The notes under the pieces: generated by a model | The model's database searches: none | The model's input: only the letters and a program-made list of their open reading frames with translations | Told to the model about the DNA's origin: nothing | NCBI GenBank assembly: GCA_030595125.1 | Contig: JAUVDV010000023.1 | Span: forward strand, 1-64,000 | Origin: Deltaproteobacteria bacterium | Lineage (GTDB): Bacteria; Myxococcota_A; Polyangia; JAAYKL01 | Direction: 5' to 3' | Length of the DNA: 64,000 nt | Position numbers and translations under genes: made by a program | Part shown: positions 18,329 to 26,699 of the stretch, in pieces | How positions within the stretch are numbered: the first letter of the stretch is position 1 | Layout of the letters: each line of letters begins with the position of its first letter

Positions 18329-19417
18329 TCACTTCCCGGCGTCGACTCCCGCGTCGGGTTGTGGTGGGGGATTCAGGGTTCGTACCGGACGGAAGCCGGT
18401 GTCGATAAATCTATAATAAGGACTGGTTCCGAATTGATAAGCAACAGTGACTCGACAAGCCATCCGTCGGTAGGAACCGCCTCGGAGATCCCTTCGATTC
18501 CCCTCGCCGTCTCCGACCGGATCGATAACATCTCCAGTTTGACCTACAGTTTCTTCCAGGCTCAGTCCTTTGTAAACATAGTCCGTCCACTCCCAGATGT
18601 TTCCCAGCATATCATGCAGTCCCCATTCGTTGGGCTGCTTCAGGCCGACCGGCTTTATCTCGGTGGTGTTGTTGCAGTACCACATTATATCTTCCGCCGA
18701 TGGCTCCTCTTCACATACGTATCCCTCGGTCGTGATTTCTCCGTTGTAGTTTGAGGTAGTGGTTCCAGCCCGCGCGGCGTACTCCCACTCTGCTGATGTG
18801 GGCAGCCGGTAGCCTGGGCATTCGTAGAAGTTTGGGTACTTGTGCACATCGTGAGTACAATTGAAGGTGTTATCGCCACATCCCCAAACGTCCTCCGGCG
18901 GGCAGCCGTCGCCGATGGTTCCGGTGCAACCGGTGAGATTGTAGCACGTGTCCAGGTCTTCTTGCTGCGAGAGATAGTTACAGTACGCGAGCGCTTCGAA
19001 CCAGTCGATGAAACCCACCGGTTTGCTTACGTTGTGGGGAGTTGTTGATGGGTTCGGGAAGCCCGCAGTTGTCCACTCTTCCTGAGTGATCTCCTGTTGC
19101 CTTATAATGAAAGAATGGGTCAGTGTAACTTGTGTTTGCTTGTCCTGAAATACTCCACTACACGGGACGTCGTCTTCCTCTCCAAAAATATAGCATCCAT
19201 TAGGTGTCGTACACCAACCGTCATTACAGTCCTCAACTACTGTGGGATGAACGCAGTCATCTGTATCTGTATCTGTATCGGCATCTGTGTCATTATCCGA
19301 ATCTGTGTCTGTGTCTGTGTCGGTATCCGTCCCCGAGTCCGGGCCGCTCCCGCTGTTGCTCGAACAACTGGGGCAGCCCATGAGGATGGACAAAGCAACA
19401 AGGAGTACTATCTTCAT
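18329..19417 (-). CDS. Acidic-linker lipoprotein with SUMF1 / FGE-like domain
   Basis: A 362-residue lipoprotein; the ATG at 19417 follows a GGAGG and gives signal peptide with lipobox LMGC. A linker of Asp-Thr/Asp-Asn/Asp-Ala repeats (about residues 28-55) precedes a formylglycine-generating-enzyme-sulfatase (SUMF1) domain. Diagnostic segments are YRLPTSAEWEYAARAG, PNEWGLHDMLGNIWEW and DLRGGSYRR. The C-terminus ends GFRPVRTL, without the Cys expected next to FRC in true FGE, so sulfatase activation is unlikely; most bacterial members are structural or ligand-binding. The gene is bracketed by a perfect 34-bp direct repeat and has lower GC than its neighbours, suggesting it was inserted into the surrounding operon. 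Confidence 0.88.
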   Translation of the reverse strand: MKIVLLVALSILMGCPSCSSNSGSGPDSGTDTDTDTDTDSDNDTDADTDTDTDDCVHPTVVEDCNDGWCTTPNGCYIFGEEDDVPCSGVFQDKQTQVTLTHSFIIRQQEITQEEWTTAGFPNPSTTPHNVSKPVGFIDWFEALAYCNYLSQQEDLDTCYNLTGCTGTIGDGCPPEDVWGCGDNTFNCTHDVHKYPNFYECPGYRLPTSAEWEYAARAGTTTSNYNGEITTEGYVCEEEPSAEDIMWYCNNTTEIKPVGLKQPNEWGLHDMLGNIWEWTDYVYKGLSLEETVGQTGDVIDPVGDGEGNRRDLRGGSYRRMACRVTVAYQFGTSPYYRFIDTGFRPVRTLNPPPQPDAGVDAGK

Positions 19418-19454
19418 TTTACTCCTCCCACACCTGGAACTCGTTAAACAACCA

Positions 19455-20855
19455 TTATCGCATGGACGCGACCGATACGACGGAAAATCCGCCGGGGGGT
19501 ACGTTGACCGTCTTGTCGACTTGTGTCGATCCGGCCTGGCCGGAGAAGGCCACGGACACCTTGTGCTTTCCGGCGGGGACTTCCTTCCTGGACACAAGGA
19601 TCATCGAGGGGAGCGTCACCCACGACCGGGTGTCGGGAGTGTCCGCGGCGGTCATGGCGCCCTCGACGGCAAACTGGGCGAGCAGCGCCAGTCCGCTTGC
19701 GGCGCCACCCGCTTTTGCCCCCTGGTTGGCCGCCTCGCCGACCACCGCCCGGGTGATCATCCGGGTGATGGCAGCCACCATGAGGGTCCCCTTGATTCGA
19801 TCCCAGGCGTCGATCACCAGTTCTGTGACGTTCTCGCCCAGCTCCGCCGCGATGGGTTCGCCATCCACCGTCACCCGGGCGCGTTTGAATCTTGGGCGGG
19901 TCTTCTTCATCACCGGGAACATGACCCATTTGAGAAGTCCCTTGGCGGACAGCTCGTTCGCCCTGCTCGAGTTGCCGGAACTCAGGGCAGGGCCGTACAT
20001 CACGTGAGCGGCGATCACCAGCGCCGCGCCTATCGGGATTCGCCTGGCCTGTTTGTGGGGCGCCAGGCCCAGGGACGTCACCACCAGGATCGTGCCCGTC
20101 TTTTGGGAATTCTTCTCGCAGATCGGTCCGGGCGATCCTTCCTCCACGGGCTCCAGCAGCTTCTCGATCCGGTCCGTGCGGTAGGTGTCGCATGCCGCGA
20201 GCCGCCGTATCGGAGCGATGAGGGATGGGTGATCACCCGCCTCAAGCGCGCTGTCGTAATGACCCAGAGCTTGCTCTCTTCGGCCGGACATCTCGAAGGT
20301 GAAGCCCGCCAGGTAATCGCCAAGGCCGAGCCCGGCCTCGTCGGGAGAGACCTGGTCCTTCAGATAATCCTGCATGATTGTGAACCGGCGGGCCTCGACG
20401 CGGGCGCTCTCCAGATCGCCGATGGAGAGATAGTTGATCATGTTGAGCGTGTTGAGCAGGAGCTTCTCGTGAGGGGGCGCCTTGTATACGGTGGAGTCGT
20501 CGGAGAAGAGCCACTTGCCGATGTTTCCGGCGGTGTCGTTCTTGACGTCCAGCATCTCCAGATGTTTGTCGGAGATCCGCAAATCGAGAGCAGACGATTT
20601 GTAGCCGCCGAGCCCCTGCTTGATGGTGCCCCGCTCCAGAACCAGGAGGGCGTTCTCGCCATCCAGATCGATGGGGTAGTGGTCGGATTCCTCCACCTCC
20701 AGGGCCTTGTTCGCCATGTGAAGAGCGCGAAGCTCGTTTCCGGCCAGCAGGGAAGAGCGGATTTCCTTGACGTCGCCCTCGTATCCCGCGCAGGCGCCGA
20801 GAACGAGCGTGATCAAGACTGCGGCAAGGTTGCAGATTGTGCCCGGGCGAATCAT
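19455..20855 (-). CDS. COG3014-family TPR-like lipoprotein
   Basis: A 466-residue lipoprotein (lipobox LGACA). The first half is helical and TPR-like, with the family-typical segment NTLNMINYLSIGDLESARVE around residues 135-155, which I recognise from COG3014 proteins. A Gly/Ala-rich helical segment (about 350-395) could associate with the membrane, and the last 80 residues are beta-rich (PAGKHKVSVAFSG, PPGGFSVVSV), like a small Ig sandwich. COG3014 genes commonly neighbour LpoB-type genes, as here: the LpoB-like gene is 3 bases upstream on the same strand. A role with LpoB in envelope or peptidoglycan control is inferred from this pairing only. Confidence 0.85.
   Translation of the reverse strand: MIRPGTICNLAAVLITLVLGACAGYEGDVKEIRSSLLAGNELRALHMANKALEVEESDHYPIDLDGENALLVLERGTIKQGLGGYKSSALDLRISDKHLEMLDVKNDTAGNIGKWLFSDDSTVYKAPPHEKLLLNTLNMINYLSIGDLESARVEARRFTIMQDYLKDQVSPDEAGLGLGDYLAGFTFEMSGRREQALGHYDSALEAGDHPSLIAPIRRLAACDTYRTDRIEKLLEPVEEGSPGPICEKNSQKTGTILVVTSLGLAPHKQARRIPIGAALVIAAHVMYGPALSSGNSSRANELSAKGLLKWVMFPVMKKTRPRFKRARVTVDGEPIAAELGENVTELVIDAWDRIKGTLMVAAITRMITRAVVGEAANQGAKAGGAASGLALLAQFAVEGAMTAADTPDTRSWVTLPSMILVSRKEVPAGKHKVSVAFSGQAGSTQVDKTVNVPPGGFSVVSVASMR
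19459..19492. repeat. 34-bp direct repeat, copy B
   Basis: Perfectly identical to 18248-18281. This copy forms the last codons of the intact COG3014-family gene (...GFSVVSVASMR-stop). The two copies are about 1.2 kb apart, in the same orientation, and flank the SUMF1-like lipoprotein gene. Confidence 0.95.
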
Positions 20856-20858
20856 CCT

Positions 20859-21455
20859 CTATTTGACGAGGCCTTTTGTGAGGTTTGCCTCATTTTGCCA
20901 TCGCACTATTCCCGTTTCCACTTCGACCACCTTCATGAACAGGAAGTACTGGACGCGTCGCTCCCCTTCTGCGCGCTCGGCCGCGTCGTGCACCTTTCCC
21001 GTGAGAAAAAACTTGGCTCCGAGCTGTCGCCCCACCTGGGTTGCGTGGGATTCGTTGAAGGCCGCGCCCTGTTGCGTCTTGACCTCCTCGATGAGCAGCA
21101 ACTGGCGCTCGTGATCCACGATGGTCGCGACGCCGCCGTTGATGAGATTGGTTTCCATCTTTGAAAGCAGGGCGTCGAGTTGATCGCGCACGTGCTCGCT
21201 CGTCTCGTTTGCGATTGGGAAGATGGACACGACCGGGGGCTCCGGCTCGGTCTTCCACTTGGCGACGATCGCCGATTCCATGAGGGACTTGATGTTCTGG
21301 TCGAAGAGCTTTTCCAGATCTTTCTTGTCGAGCCCGGTGCTCATGGCGTAGTCGTCGAGCCCCTCCACCTCGTCGCCGCGCACGAAAGTTGGGCCGCAGC
21401 CGAAGGTTCCCGCCGCGATGACGGCGATTGTCACGAGTGTAATGAGTGTTTTCAT
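20859..21455 (-). CDS. LpoB-like penicillin-binding-protein activator lipoprotein
   Basis: A 198-residue lipoprotein with lipobox TFGC and a ribosome binding site (AAGGGACG). The domain from about residue 70 has the LpoB/COG3417 layout: PPVVSIFPIANETSEHV strand-loop, a helix with DQLDALLSKMETNLIN, the VDHERQ motif and AKFFLTGKVHD. LpoB reaches through the periplasm to activate class A PBP1b in enterobacteria; whether this protein does so is unknown, as LpoB-like proteins with COG3014 partners form a distinct group. It is the first gene of the minus-strand run. Confidence 0.87.
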   Translation of the reverse strand: MKTLITLVTIAVIAAGTFGCGPTFVRGDEVEGLDDYAMSTGLDKKDLEKLFDQNIKSLMESAIVAKWKTEPEPPVVSIFPIANETSEHVRDQLDALLSKMETNLINGGVATIVDHERQLLLIEEVKTQQGAAFNESHATQVGRQLGAKFFLTGKVHDAAERAEGERRVQYFLFMKVVEVETGIVRWQNEANLTKGLVK

Positions 21456-21692
21456 AGTTTACGTCCCTTTCTTAAATTAACGGTTCCGATGGTATCACAA
21501 AATGAAGATTTCAAGTTGCTACCTTATTGTTGTTTGTAGGTTCGGTTATCGACATGGCGCCGATCCCACATGCCGTCGCACTGGCCTCCTTGCAGGCGAA
21601 CGAGTTTCGAGGAAAGAAAAGAAGGAAGTGTGGCATTGTTGGCCAAAGCAATATGAAAACGGTGGAGAGAAAGCCAGATTTAACACCCAGGC

Positions 21693-21718
21693 TTATTCCG
21701 GCCATTTGGCCGGAATAA
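21693..21718. promoter_or_regulatory. Perfect 12-bp inverted repeat before the DUF4185-like gene
   Basis: TTATTCCGGCCA and its exact reverse complement TGGCCGGAATAA are separated by 2 bases, forming a 12-bp GC-rich stem or a dyad operator. It ends only a few bases before the Shine-Dalgarno (AAAGGAG) of the gene starting at 21736. There is no T-run, so it is not a standard intrinsic terminator. It could be an operator or a 5'-UTR stem affecting ribosome loading or mRNA stability. Confidence 0.7.
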
Positions 21719-21735
21719 AGCGAAAGGAGTCGACT

Positions 21736-22812
21736 ATGTCACACGTAGCAAAACGTTCCATTCTCGGCGGAGTTGCCGTTGTGCGCACAGTGGCGTTGCT
21801 GGTTCTGACGGTGGGCATTGTTTCGCCGTCCGTCGCCTCGGCTCTCGACCCGCCCGATCCCTTGAACGTCCTTTTCGTCGCCAACGGGTACTATAATCAA
21901 GAGGATGAAATCGAGGATCATTTCATCGACCTTGGCTACACGGTGACGGTCATGAAGAGTTATCAGGTAAGGGGCACGACGAATCTCGCGCCGTACGACC
22001 TCATCGTTCTCACCGAGTTCGCGCCGGGCGTGTCAACGTCCGGAATCAATAACATCAAGGCTTCGGATAAGCCGTTGCTGATCGTCGAGTACTGGGACTT
22101 CTGGTACTCGTACCGGTTCGGGCTGACCGCAACCGAGGATTGCGGCTACGTGGGCACGGACACTATCACCGCGATAAACGAAGGCTATAACGAGCTCACG
22201 AGTAGGGTCGGCGTCGAGGCGCTCGTATACCAGCCGTATTACACGGTGTACGGTATCCACATATCGGACGTGGAGCCCGGAATAACTCCTCTGTACTGGA
22301 GTTCGGAGTATTTCGACGAGGTGGCGGTGCTCATCGACCCGGTGAATAAGATCGCCGCGACCGGAGTGTACGACACGCTAAAATACACGAACGACGCGTG
22401 GAAAATGTTCGACACGCTCGTGGAACTTATCGCGCCCGTGGATACCGGACGCGAAACGATAAGTGACGTGGCCGAGGCTTATATGGAGTCCGGCATCATA
22501 GAATTCCTGTCCCTTGTCGAGCAGGACTTGGAACGGGATCCAAATTCCTGGACCTTCGAGGAAGTGGAAGAAGAGGCATGGTTGATCACCACAGAGTGGA
22601 GGTTGATGGATCTATGGGGTCCCATAACGGAGGCAGTCAACGGGATTTTTCATTTAGAAAACGCATTGCTTGATCCATCATACGGCCACAATACGCGACC
22701 AAACTATAGTGACGAATACTGGTTTCTCGGAGGTACAGACAGGAATACTCTAGCCCCATTTACTCGGTTCCTCATTACAAGGAATATCATGGAGGCACCG
22801 ACCTCGGTATGA
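21736..22812 (+). CDS. Exported protein, 5' part of a probably frameshifted DUF4185-like gene
   Basis: The ATG at 21736 has an AAAGGAG site and gives a Sec signal peptide (VALLVLTVGIVSPSVASA). The first 230 residues resemble a ThuA/GATase-like alpha-beta domain: LNVLFVANGYY start, YDLIVLTEFAPG, PLLIVEYWDFWY. A helical linker follows. The frame stops at 22812 just as the +1-neighbour frame begins to encode the GGTDLG start of a DUF4185-like propeller. The last 25 codons or so (TLAPFTRFLITRN...) therefore look like out-of-frame reading. Read with the next gene, this would be one protein of about 770 residues. Lower GC than the surroundings suggests horizontal acquisition or relaxed selection. 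Confidence 0.7.
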   Translation: MSHVAKRSILGGVAVVRTVALLVLTVGIVSPSVASALDPPDPLNVLFVANGYYNQEDEIEDHFIDLGYTVTVMKSYQVRGTTNLAPYDLIVLTEFAPGVSTSGINNIKASDKPLLIVEYWDFWYSYRFGLTATEDCGYVGTDTITAINEGYNELTSRVGVEALVYQPYYTVYGIHISDVEPGITPLYWSSEYFDEVAVLIDPVNKIAATGVYDTLKYTNDAWKMFDTLVELIAPVDTGRETISDVAEAYMESGIIEFLSLVEQDLERDPNSWTFEEVEEEAWLITTEWRLMDLWGPITEAVNGIFHLENALLDPSYGHNTRPNYSDEYWFLGGTDRNTLAPFTRFLITRNIMEAPTSV

Positions 22813-24041
22813 GCGTGGAGTTTCAGGGGAGAACCATTTACTACATGGGCGACACTCGGACGGGATTTCATCCGCTGTTCGATTGTCCCGGAGATGCCAA
22901 CTGCAACGATATGATGGCGATTTCATGGGACAACACTCCGGAGGACGGCGTCAACGTGCTCATTGTAGAATCGGCCCTCAATAGCGGCATATTCCTGCCG
23001 CAGATGGTGCCTGGTGTGCACTATGATATCGCCCCGGAGCTTGAACCGACCTCCTCCGGCTTCTGGGGCGACAAAACATTGTACGGTTACATCGAACCTC
23101 AATACACCGTGCCCACAGGCGTGGTGGTGGCGCATCCGACGTTCTTGGGTTTTCCATTTGAAATGGTGATGTTGTGGTACTCCACGGCTATTCACCCGGG
23201 TGGAAGTTACCCACCTAGAGAAATCGACAGCAGTGATCCCAGGACACGACCTACTTCATGGACCGGCTGCTCGTTTGACGGCCTCAACTTTTATAAATGC
23301 TATCCCAATGTGCCCCCGTTCTCGATCGATGAAACATCTCCCTACAACGAACCTGCTCGCTTCATCCAGGTTGCGGCGATCGAGATCACTGCGGCGGATT
23401 TCGAGTCCGTGTGCCCGGGCGGAGACTCCAGGTTTTGCAATTTGTACAACGCTTCCGTGCCGGCAACCGCAAGGGGCGGTTTACTGCTTTACGGCTCCGG
23501 TCGACCATACCGAAAGAGCGGGTTGTTTCTGGCGTATATAAGAAATGTGGATATCTTCAAGGAAACCGCCTCAGGCAAACCGACCGTCTGGTATTGGAAC
23601 GGCTCGGATTGGTCAACGAATGAACAAGACGCGGTATCGCTGACCCACTACCCCGGAGCCCCACTGTGTGACAACTATATGAATGAAAACGAATGCTGGC
23701 CTTATGTAGAAGCCGATCGAATCGATCTCTTCGGCGAGTTGTCCGCCAAGCTGATCCGTTCCGCCAGCAGCGAGGAGAGCGTTATCGTTCTGATGTCAAA
23801 TCACTTAATGAACGACCCTGATGATGAAAACGTTCGTGCCCGCACGGCCCGGTTGTCGACACCCTGGATCGTTTCAGGTCCCTCGCCAACAGGAACAAGA
23901 GGTTACGGCCCGTACATCATAGACGAGTACATCGAGCACGATGGCTACACGGGGGACATCGGTCTGTACCACGTAATTTCCGTGTGGGGCGACGGACCAT
24001 ACGGTGTGTACACAGGGTACGAGGAGGTTGCATGGCCGTAA
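22809..24041 (+). CDS. DUF4185-like beta-propeller, 3' part of the split gene
   Basis: The only ATG in this frame (22809) overlaps the previous stop (ATGA) but sits inside a conserved motif: the same frame encodes GGTDLG immediately upstream, then MSVEF, YYMGDT and DMMAISWDNTPEDGV, which together match the start of DUF4185 glycosidase-like propellers (GTDLG ... GDT ... D-x-A). The frame stays open back to 22713 with no ATG, GTG or TTG and no ribosome binding site before 22809. The N-terminus of this domain is therefore coded upstream of the apparent start, so the two frames are best read as one disrupted gene. The remaining 400 residues are beta-rich with several aromatic-rich blades. Confidence 0.72.
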   Translation: MSVEFQGRTIYYMGDTRTGFHPLFDCPGDANCNDMMAISWDNTPEDGVNVLIVESALNSGIFLPQMVPGVHYDIAPELEPTSSGFWGDKTLYGYIEPQYTVPTGVVVAHPTFLGFPFEMVMLWYSTAIHPGGSYPPREIDSSDPRTRPTSWTGCSFDGLNFYKCYPNVPPFSIDETSPYNEPARFIQVAAIEITAADFESVCPGGDSRFCNLYNASVPATARGGLLLYGSGRPYRKSGLFLAYIRNVDIFKETASGKPTVWYWNGSDWSTNEQDAVSLTHYPGAPLCDNYMNENECWPYVEADRIDLFGELSAKLIRSASSEESVIVLMSNHLMNDPDDENVRARTARLSTPWIVSGPSPTGTRGYGPYIIDEYIEHDGYTGDIGLYHVISVWGDGPYGVYTGYEEVAWP

Positions 24042-25042
24042 ATAGAGTGGCCGTTTTGGGGCCGATGTTCTTGCTCTGCACTACCGTGGCCGTGTGCGGT
24101 TGTTGGTTGGGAGGCGGTCAGAGCGGTACACCGGACGGCGGCGATGTCGATTCCGATAGCGATACCGACGCGGATGGTGACACCGACACGGATGCAGATA
24201 CCGATACCGACACGGACACCGACACCGAATTCACCTGCGAGGGTGTGCTCCACTTTCCGGACCCCAACTTCGAATTGTCCGTGTGCTTGAGCCTGGGCAT
24301 ATTCGACAACACTACAGACACTTGCACCGCAGACATCCTTGCCGAGGACGTCGCCGAGATAACATACTTCGTTTCTATCGCATCGGTGGCGTACGTTTCG
24401 GCGCCTGAACACTACATAACCGATCTTACCGGATTGGAGTGCATGCCGAATCTCATTACGGTTAAAATTGAGGGTAACTACTCTTCCTTCGATCTCTCCC
24501 CACTGGCCGGCGCGAGCGCGTTGGAAGCCCTGTACGCAGGCGAGAACCAGATAGACGATCTATCGCCTCTGGCCGGACTTACCCAACTCTTTTATCTGGA
24601 CCTGTACCACAACGAAATCTCGGATGTTTCACCGCTTTCCGGCTTGACCCAACTCATCGGGCTCGTGTTGAGTAGAAACTTGATCTCCGATGTATCGCCA
24701 TTGTCCTCCCTCAATAATTTAGACAGCCTATCCCTCAGTAAAAATGAGATATCGGACATCGACCCGCTCGCGTCCCTAACTGGCCTATGGAGCCTCGGCC
24801 TCAGGGAAAACGACATATCGTACATCGACGCCGTGGCTTCGATGACCGGCCTTGATACCATTTATTTTTGGATGAACAACGTTACCGACCTTACCCCGCT
24901 GGTGAACAACGCATCTTTCGCCGATGGTTGCTACGCCGATTTCACGGACAACCCTATCGATTGCGACGACCAAGCCGCGAACATTGCGACGTTGAAAGAC
25001 AGAGGCGTACATCTGGTCTGCGACTGCAGCGCGTGCGATTAG
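24032..25042 (+). CDS. Acidic-linker lipoprotein with internalin-type leucine-rich repeats
   Basis: The ATG at 24032 follows GAGGAGG and overlaps the preceding stop by 10 bases. The 336-residue protein has a lipobox (VCGC), a linker of Asp-Ser/Asp-Thr/Asp-Ala repeats (about residues 35-68), a Cys-containing cap, and about seven 22-residue leucine-rich repeats (about 145-300) of the internalin type, e.g. LSPLAGLTQLFYLDLYHNEI and ISDVSPLSGLTQLIGLVLS. A Cys-rich C-terminal cap ends the domain. Such LRRs bind proteins; the ligand is unknown. Overlap with the DUF4185-like gene suggests coexpression. Confidence 0.88.
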   Translation: MAVNRVAVLGPMFLLCTTVAVCGCWLGGGQSGTPDGGDVDSDSDTDADGDTDTDADTDTDTDTDTEFTCEGVLHFPDPNFELSVCLSLGIFDNTTDTCTADILAEDVAEITYFVSIASVAYVSAPEHYITDLTGLECMPNLITVKIEGNYSSFDLSPLAGASALEALYAGENQIDDLSPLAGLTQLFYLDLYHNEISDVSPLSGLTQLIGLVLSRNLISDVSPLSSLNNLDSLSLSKNEISDIDPLASLTGLWSLGLRENDISYIDAVASMTGLDTIYFWMNNVTDLTPLVNNASFADGCYADFTDNPIDCDDQAANIATLKDRGVHLVCDCSACD

Positions 25043-25155
25043 TAAGAGGTCACATGGCCTAAAGGAATGAATTCAGTCACCCTTGTTCCGCGTGGTGTTC
25101 ACCAATCAACCTTATTGTTGTTCAATGTGGGGTCTATGGGCTATTCTACGCGGCA

Positions 25156-25773
25156 ATGATGACTGAAAACGAATCCTCAAACGACAAGAACGTGGAAGCG
25201 CGGATCGACGGACACCTGGCCCGCAGGTTGAGCTGGGCGCCGATCCGGGTGGTGGCGATCATTACGGGGTTTGCGCTCGTTCGCGGGGTGCTGGCGTTGA
25301 TCGGGCGCTTCCTGCTGATGCTGAGACGACGCGCAATTGTGACGGTGAGCGGCGGATCGATGACCCTCGACGTCAAGTGGTCCATCATGGGAAAGGTGTT
25401 TCGCGAGACAAGGACCGTTTCGCCCATCGAATCCCTCGAGGCGGCCAGGTTTGAGAATCGTAAACGCTACGTTCATCTCCTCATCGGCTTCGGCTGTCTG
25501 GCTGTCGGCGTGTGGGTGGGTGTGCAGTATCTCGTGGACGGGCTGAGGTCCGGATATCCGTTGCTGGCGCTCGTCGGCGCGGGAATCGTGGCAGCCGGGG
25601 TGATCGTGGATCTGGCGCTTTACCAGTGGGTGTCGCAGGGCGACGGAAGGAACCGCGTTATTCTGGTCATGGGGCCATGGCGCACGCGCGTCTGTGGAGT
25701 TGTCCGCGAGGATGGCGAGCGTTTCGTCGAGTCCGTGCGCAAAGGCTGGAGGAACTCTTCTTCCCGTAAGTAA
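25156..25773 (+). CDS. Membrane protein of unknown function, coupled to ArsA-like ATPase
   Basis: A 205-residue protein with a hydrophobic segment at about residues 30-55 and a pair at about 115-165; between them is a soluble beta-rich loop (RRAIVTVSGGSMTLDV...). The C-terminal 40 residues are basic and probably cytoplasmic. I do not recognise the family. Its stop overlaps the start of the ArsA-like ATPase (TAATG), so the two are translationally coupled and probably work together. Confidence 0.75.
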   Translation: MMTENESSNDKNVEARIDGHLARRLSWAPIRVVAIITGFALVRGVLALIGRFLLMLRRRAIVTVSGGSMTLDVKWSIMGKVFRETRTVSPIESLEAARFENRKRYVHLLIGFGCLAVGVWVGVQYLVDGLRSGYPLLALVGAGIVAAGVIVDLALYQWVSQGDGRNRVILVMGPWRTRVCGVVREDGERFVESVRKGWRNSSSRK

Positions 25774-26699
25774 TGGTAGACCTCTTCGACAAGCGGTTCG
25801 TCGTCGTCGCCGGCAAGGGCGGCGTGGGAAGGACCACGGTGTCGATGATTCTGGGTGTGTGCGCGGCAAAGATGGGCAAGCGTACGCTGGTCTGTCTCAC
25901 CAACGCGCCCCTTCGCTACTCCGAGCTTCTCGGAGGGGTGACCCTCGAGAATGGCATTCACAAGGCGAACGAGAACCTCCACGTGGTCAACCTCAATCCG
26001 GTGTCGTCTCGTGAGGAGTACGGTCTCATGGTCCTTCCGAGCAGGACCCTTCACCGGATAGTCTTTGGTAGCAGGCTGGTCAACGCGTTCTTCGATGCGG
26101 TGCCCGGGTTGGCGCAGTGGTCCATGCTCGGCAAGGCAACACACCATGCCCTCAATGAAACGGACGGCGTACCCGAGTACGATCTGGTTGTTTTCGATTC
26201 CCCTGCCACTGGCCACGGCCTGGATATTCTCTCGCTCCCCGGGGCGATAGTTTCAGCTGTGCCAGCCGGGAGAATACGGGAGGAGGCGGCGCAACGCGTG
26301 GAGATCATGAAAGACCGTTCGCGGTTCGAGGTGATCCCGGTGACCATTCCCGAGGAGATGCCGGTCAGCGAGGTGCTCGAGCTGCTGGAGGCGTTGAACG
26401 AGCGCGGTTTCCCGGTGGAGCGGGTAGTAATAAACATGATCGCTGCCTCGGAAGCTTCCGAGGAGTTGGAAAATCTGGTGGGCGAAGTGGAGTCGTGTAA
26501 GCCCATCCCCGACTGGCTCCTTCCGTCCGCGGTGGAGGTGGGGGCCCGGCGGGAGCATGATGAGAGCATGAAACGTCTGAAGTCCCTTGTTACCGTGCCG
26601 TTGATAGAGTTGCCGATGATTTCACGGAGCGGTCTCGACGAGGGATCGTTGCTGAGGCTGGCCCGGGAGTTTTACGCGAAGCTGAAGAATGAAAACTAG
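25773..26699 (+). CDS. ArsA/GET3-like ATPase with Arg in the P-loop
   Basis: A 308-residue SIMIBI-class ATPase. The deviant Walker A is GKGGVGRTT (residues 14-22): the signature Lys15 is present, but the usual P-loop Lys before TT is Arg20. Switch-type motifs follow: YDLVVFDSPATGHGL (Walker B/switch II with D and the TGH element) and RIREEA. This matches ArsA/GET3-family proteins, which in bacteria include arsenite pump ATPases and many uncharacterised ones. It lacks the second ATPase domain of classical ArsA and has no ars genes near it. It is coupled by TAATG to a membrane protein gene and its last 4 bases overlap a convergent gene. Confidence 0.85.
   Translation: MVDLFDKRFVVVAGKGGVGRTTVSMILGVCAAKMGKRTLVCLTNAPLRYSELLGGVTLENGIHKANENLHVVNLNPVSSREEYGLMVLPSRTLHRIVFGSRLVNAFFDAVPGLAQWSMLGKATHHALNETDGVPEYDLVVFDSPATGHGLDILSLPGAIVSAVPAGRIREEAAQRVEIMKDRSRFEVIPVTIPEEMPVSEVLELLEALNERGFPVERVVINMIAASEASEELENLVGEVESCKPIPDWLLPSAVEVGARREHDESMKRLKSLVTVPLIELPMISRSGLDEGSLLRLAREFYAKLKNEN

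Noticed and set aside
18248-19492. Insertion-sequence target duplication
   Set aside because: The 34-bp repeat is too long for a typical target duplication and no transposase or terminal inverted repeats are present; gene duplication or recombination is preferred.
21620-21692. GEMM-type (c-di-GMP) riboswitch before the DUF4185-like gene
   Set aside because: Short stretches resemble GEMM (AAAGC, GAAA), but the conserved GCA-AACC core and the tetraloop receptor are missing.
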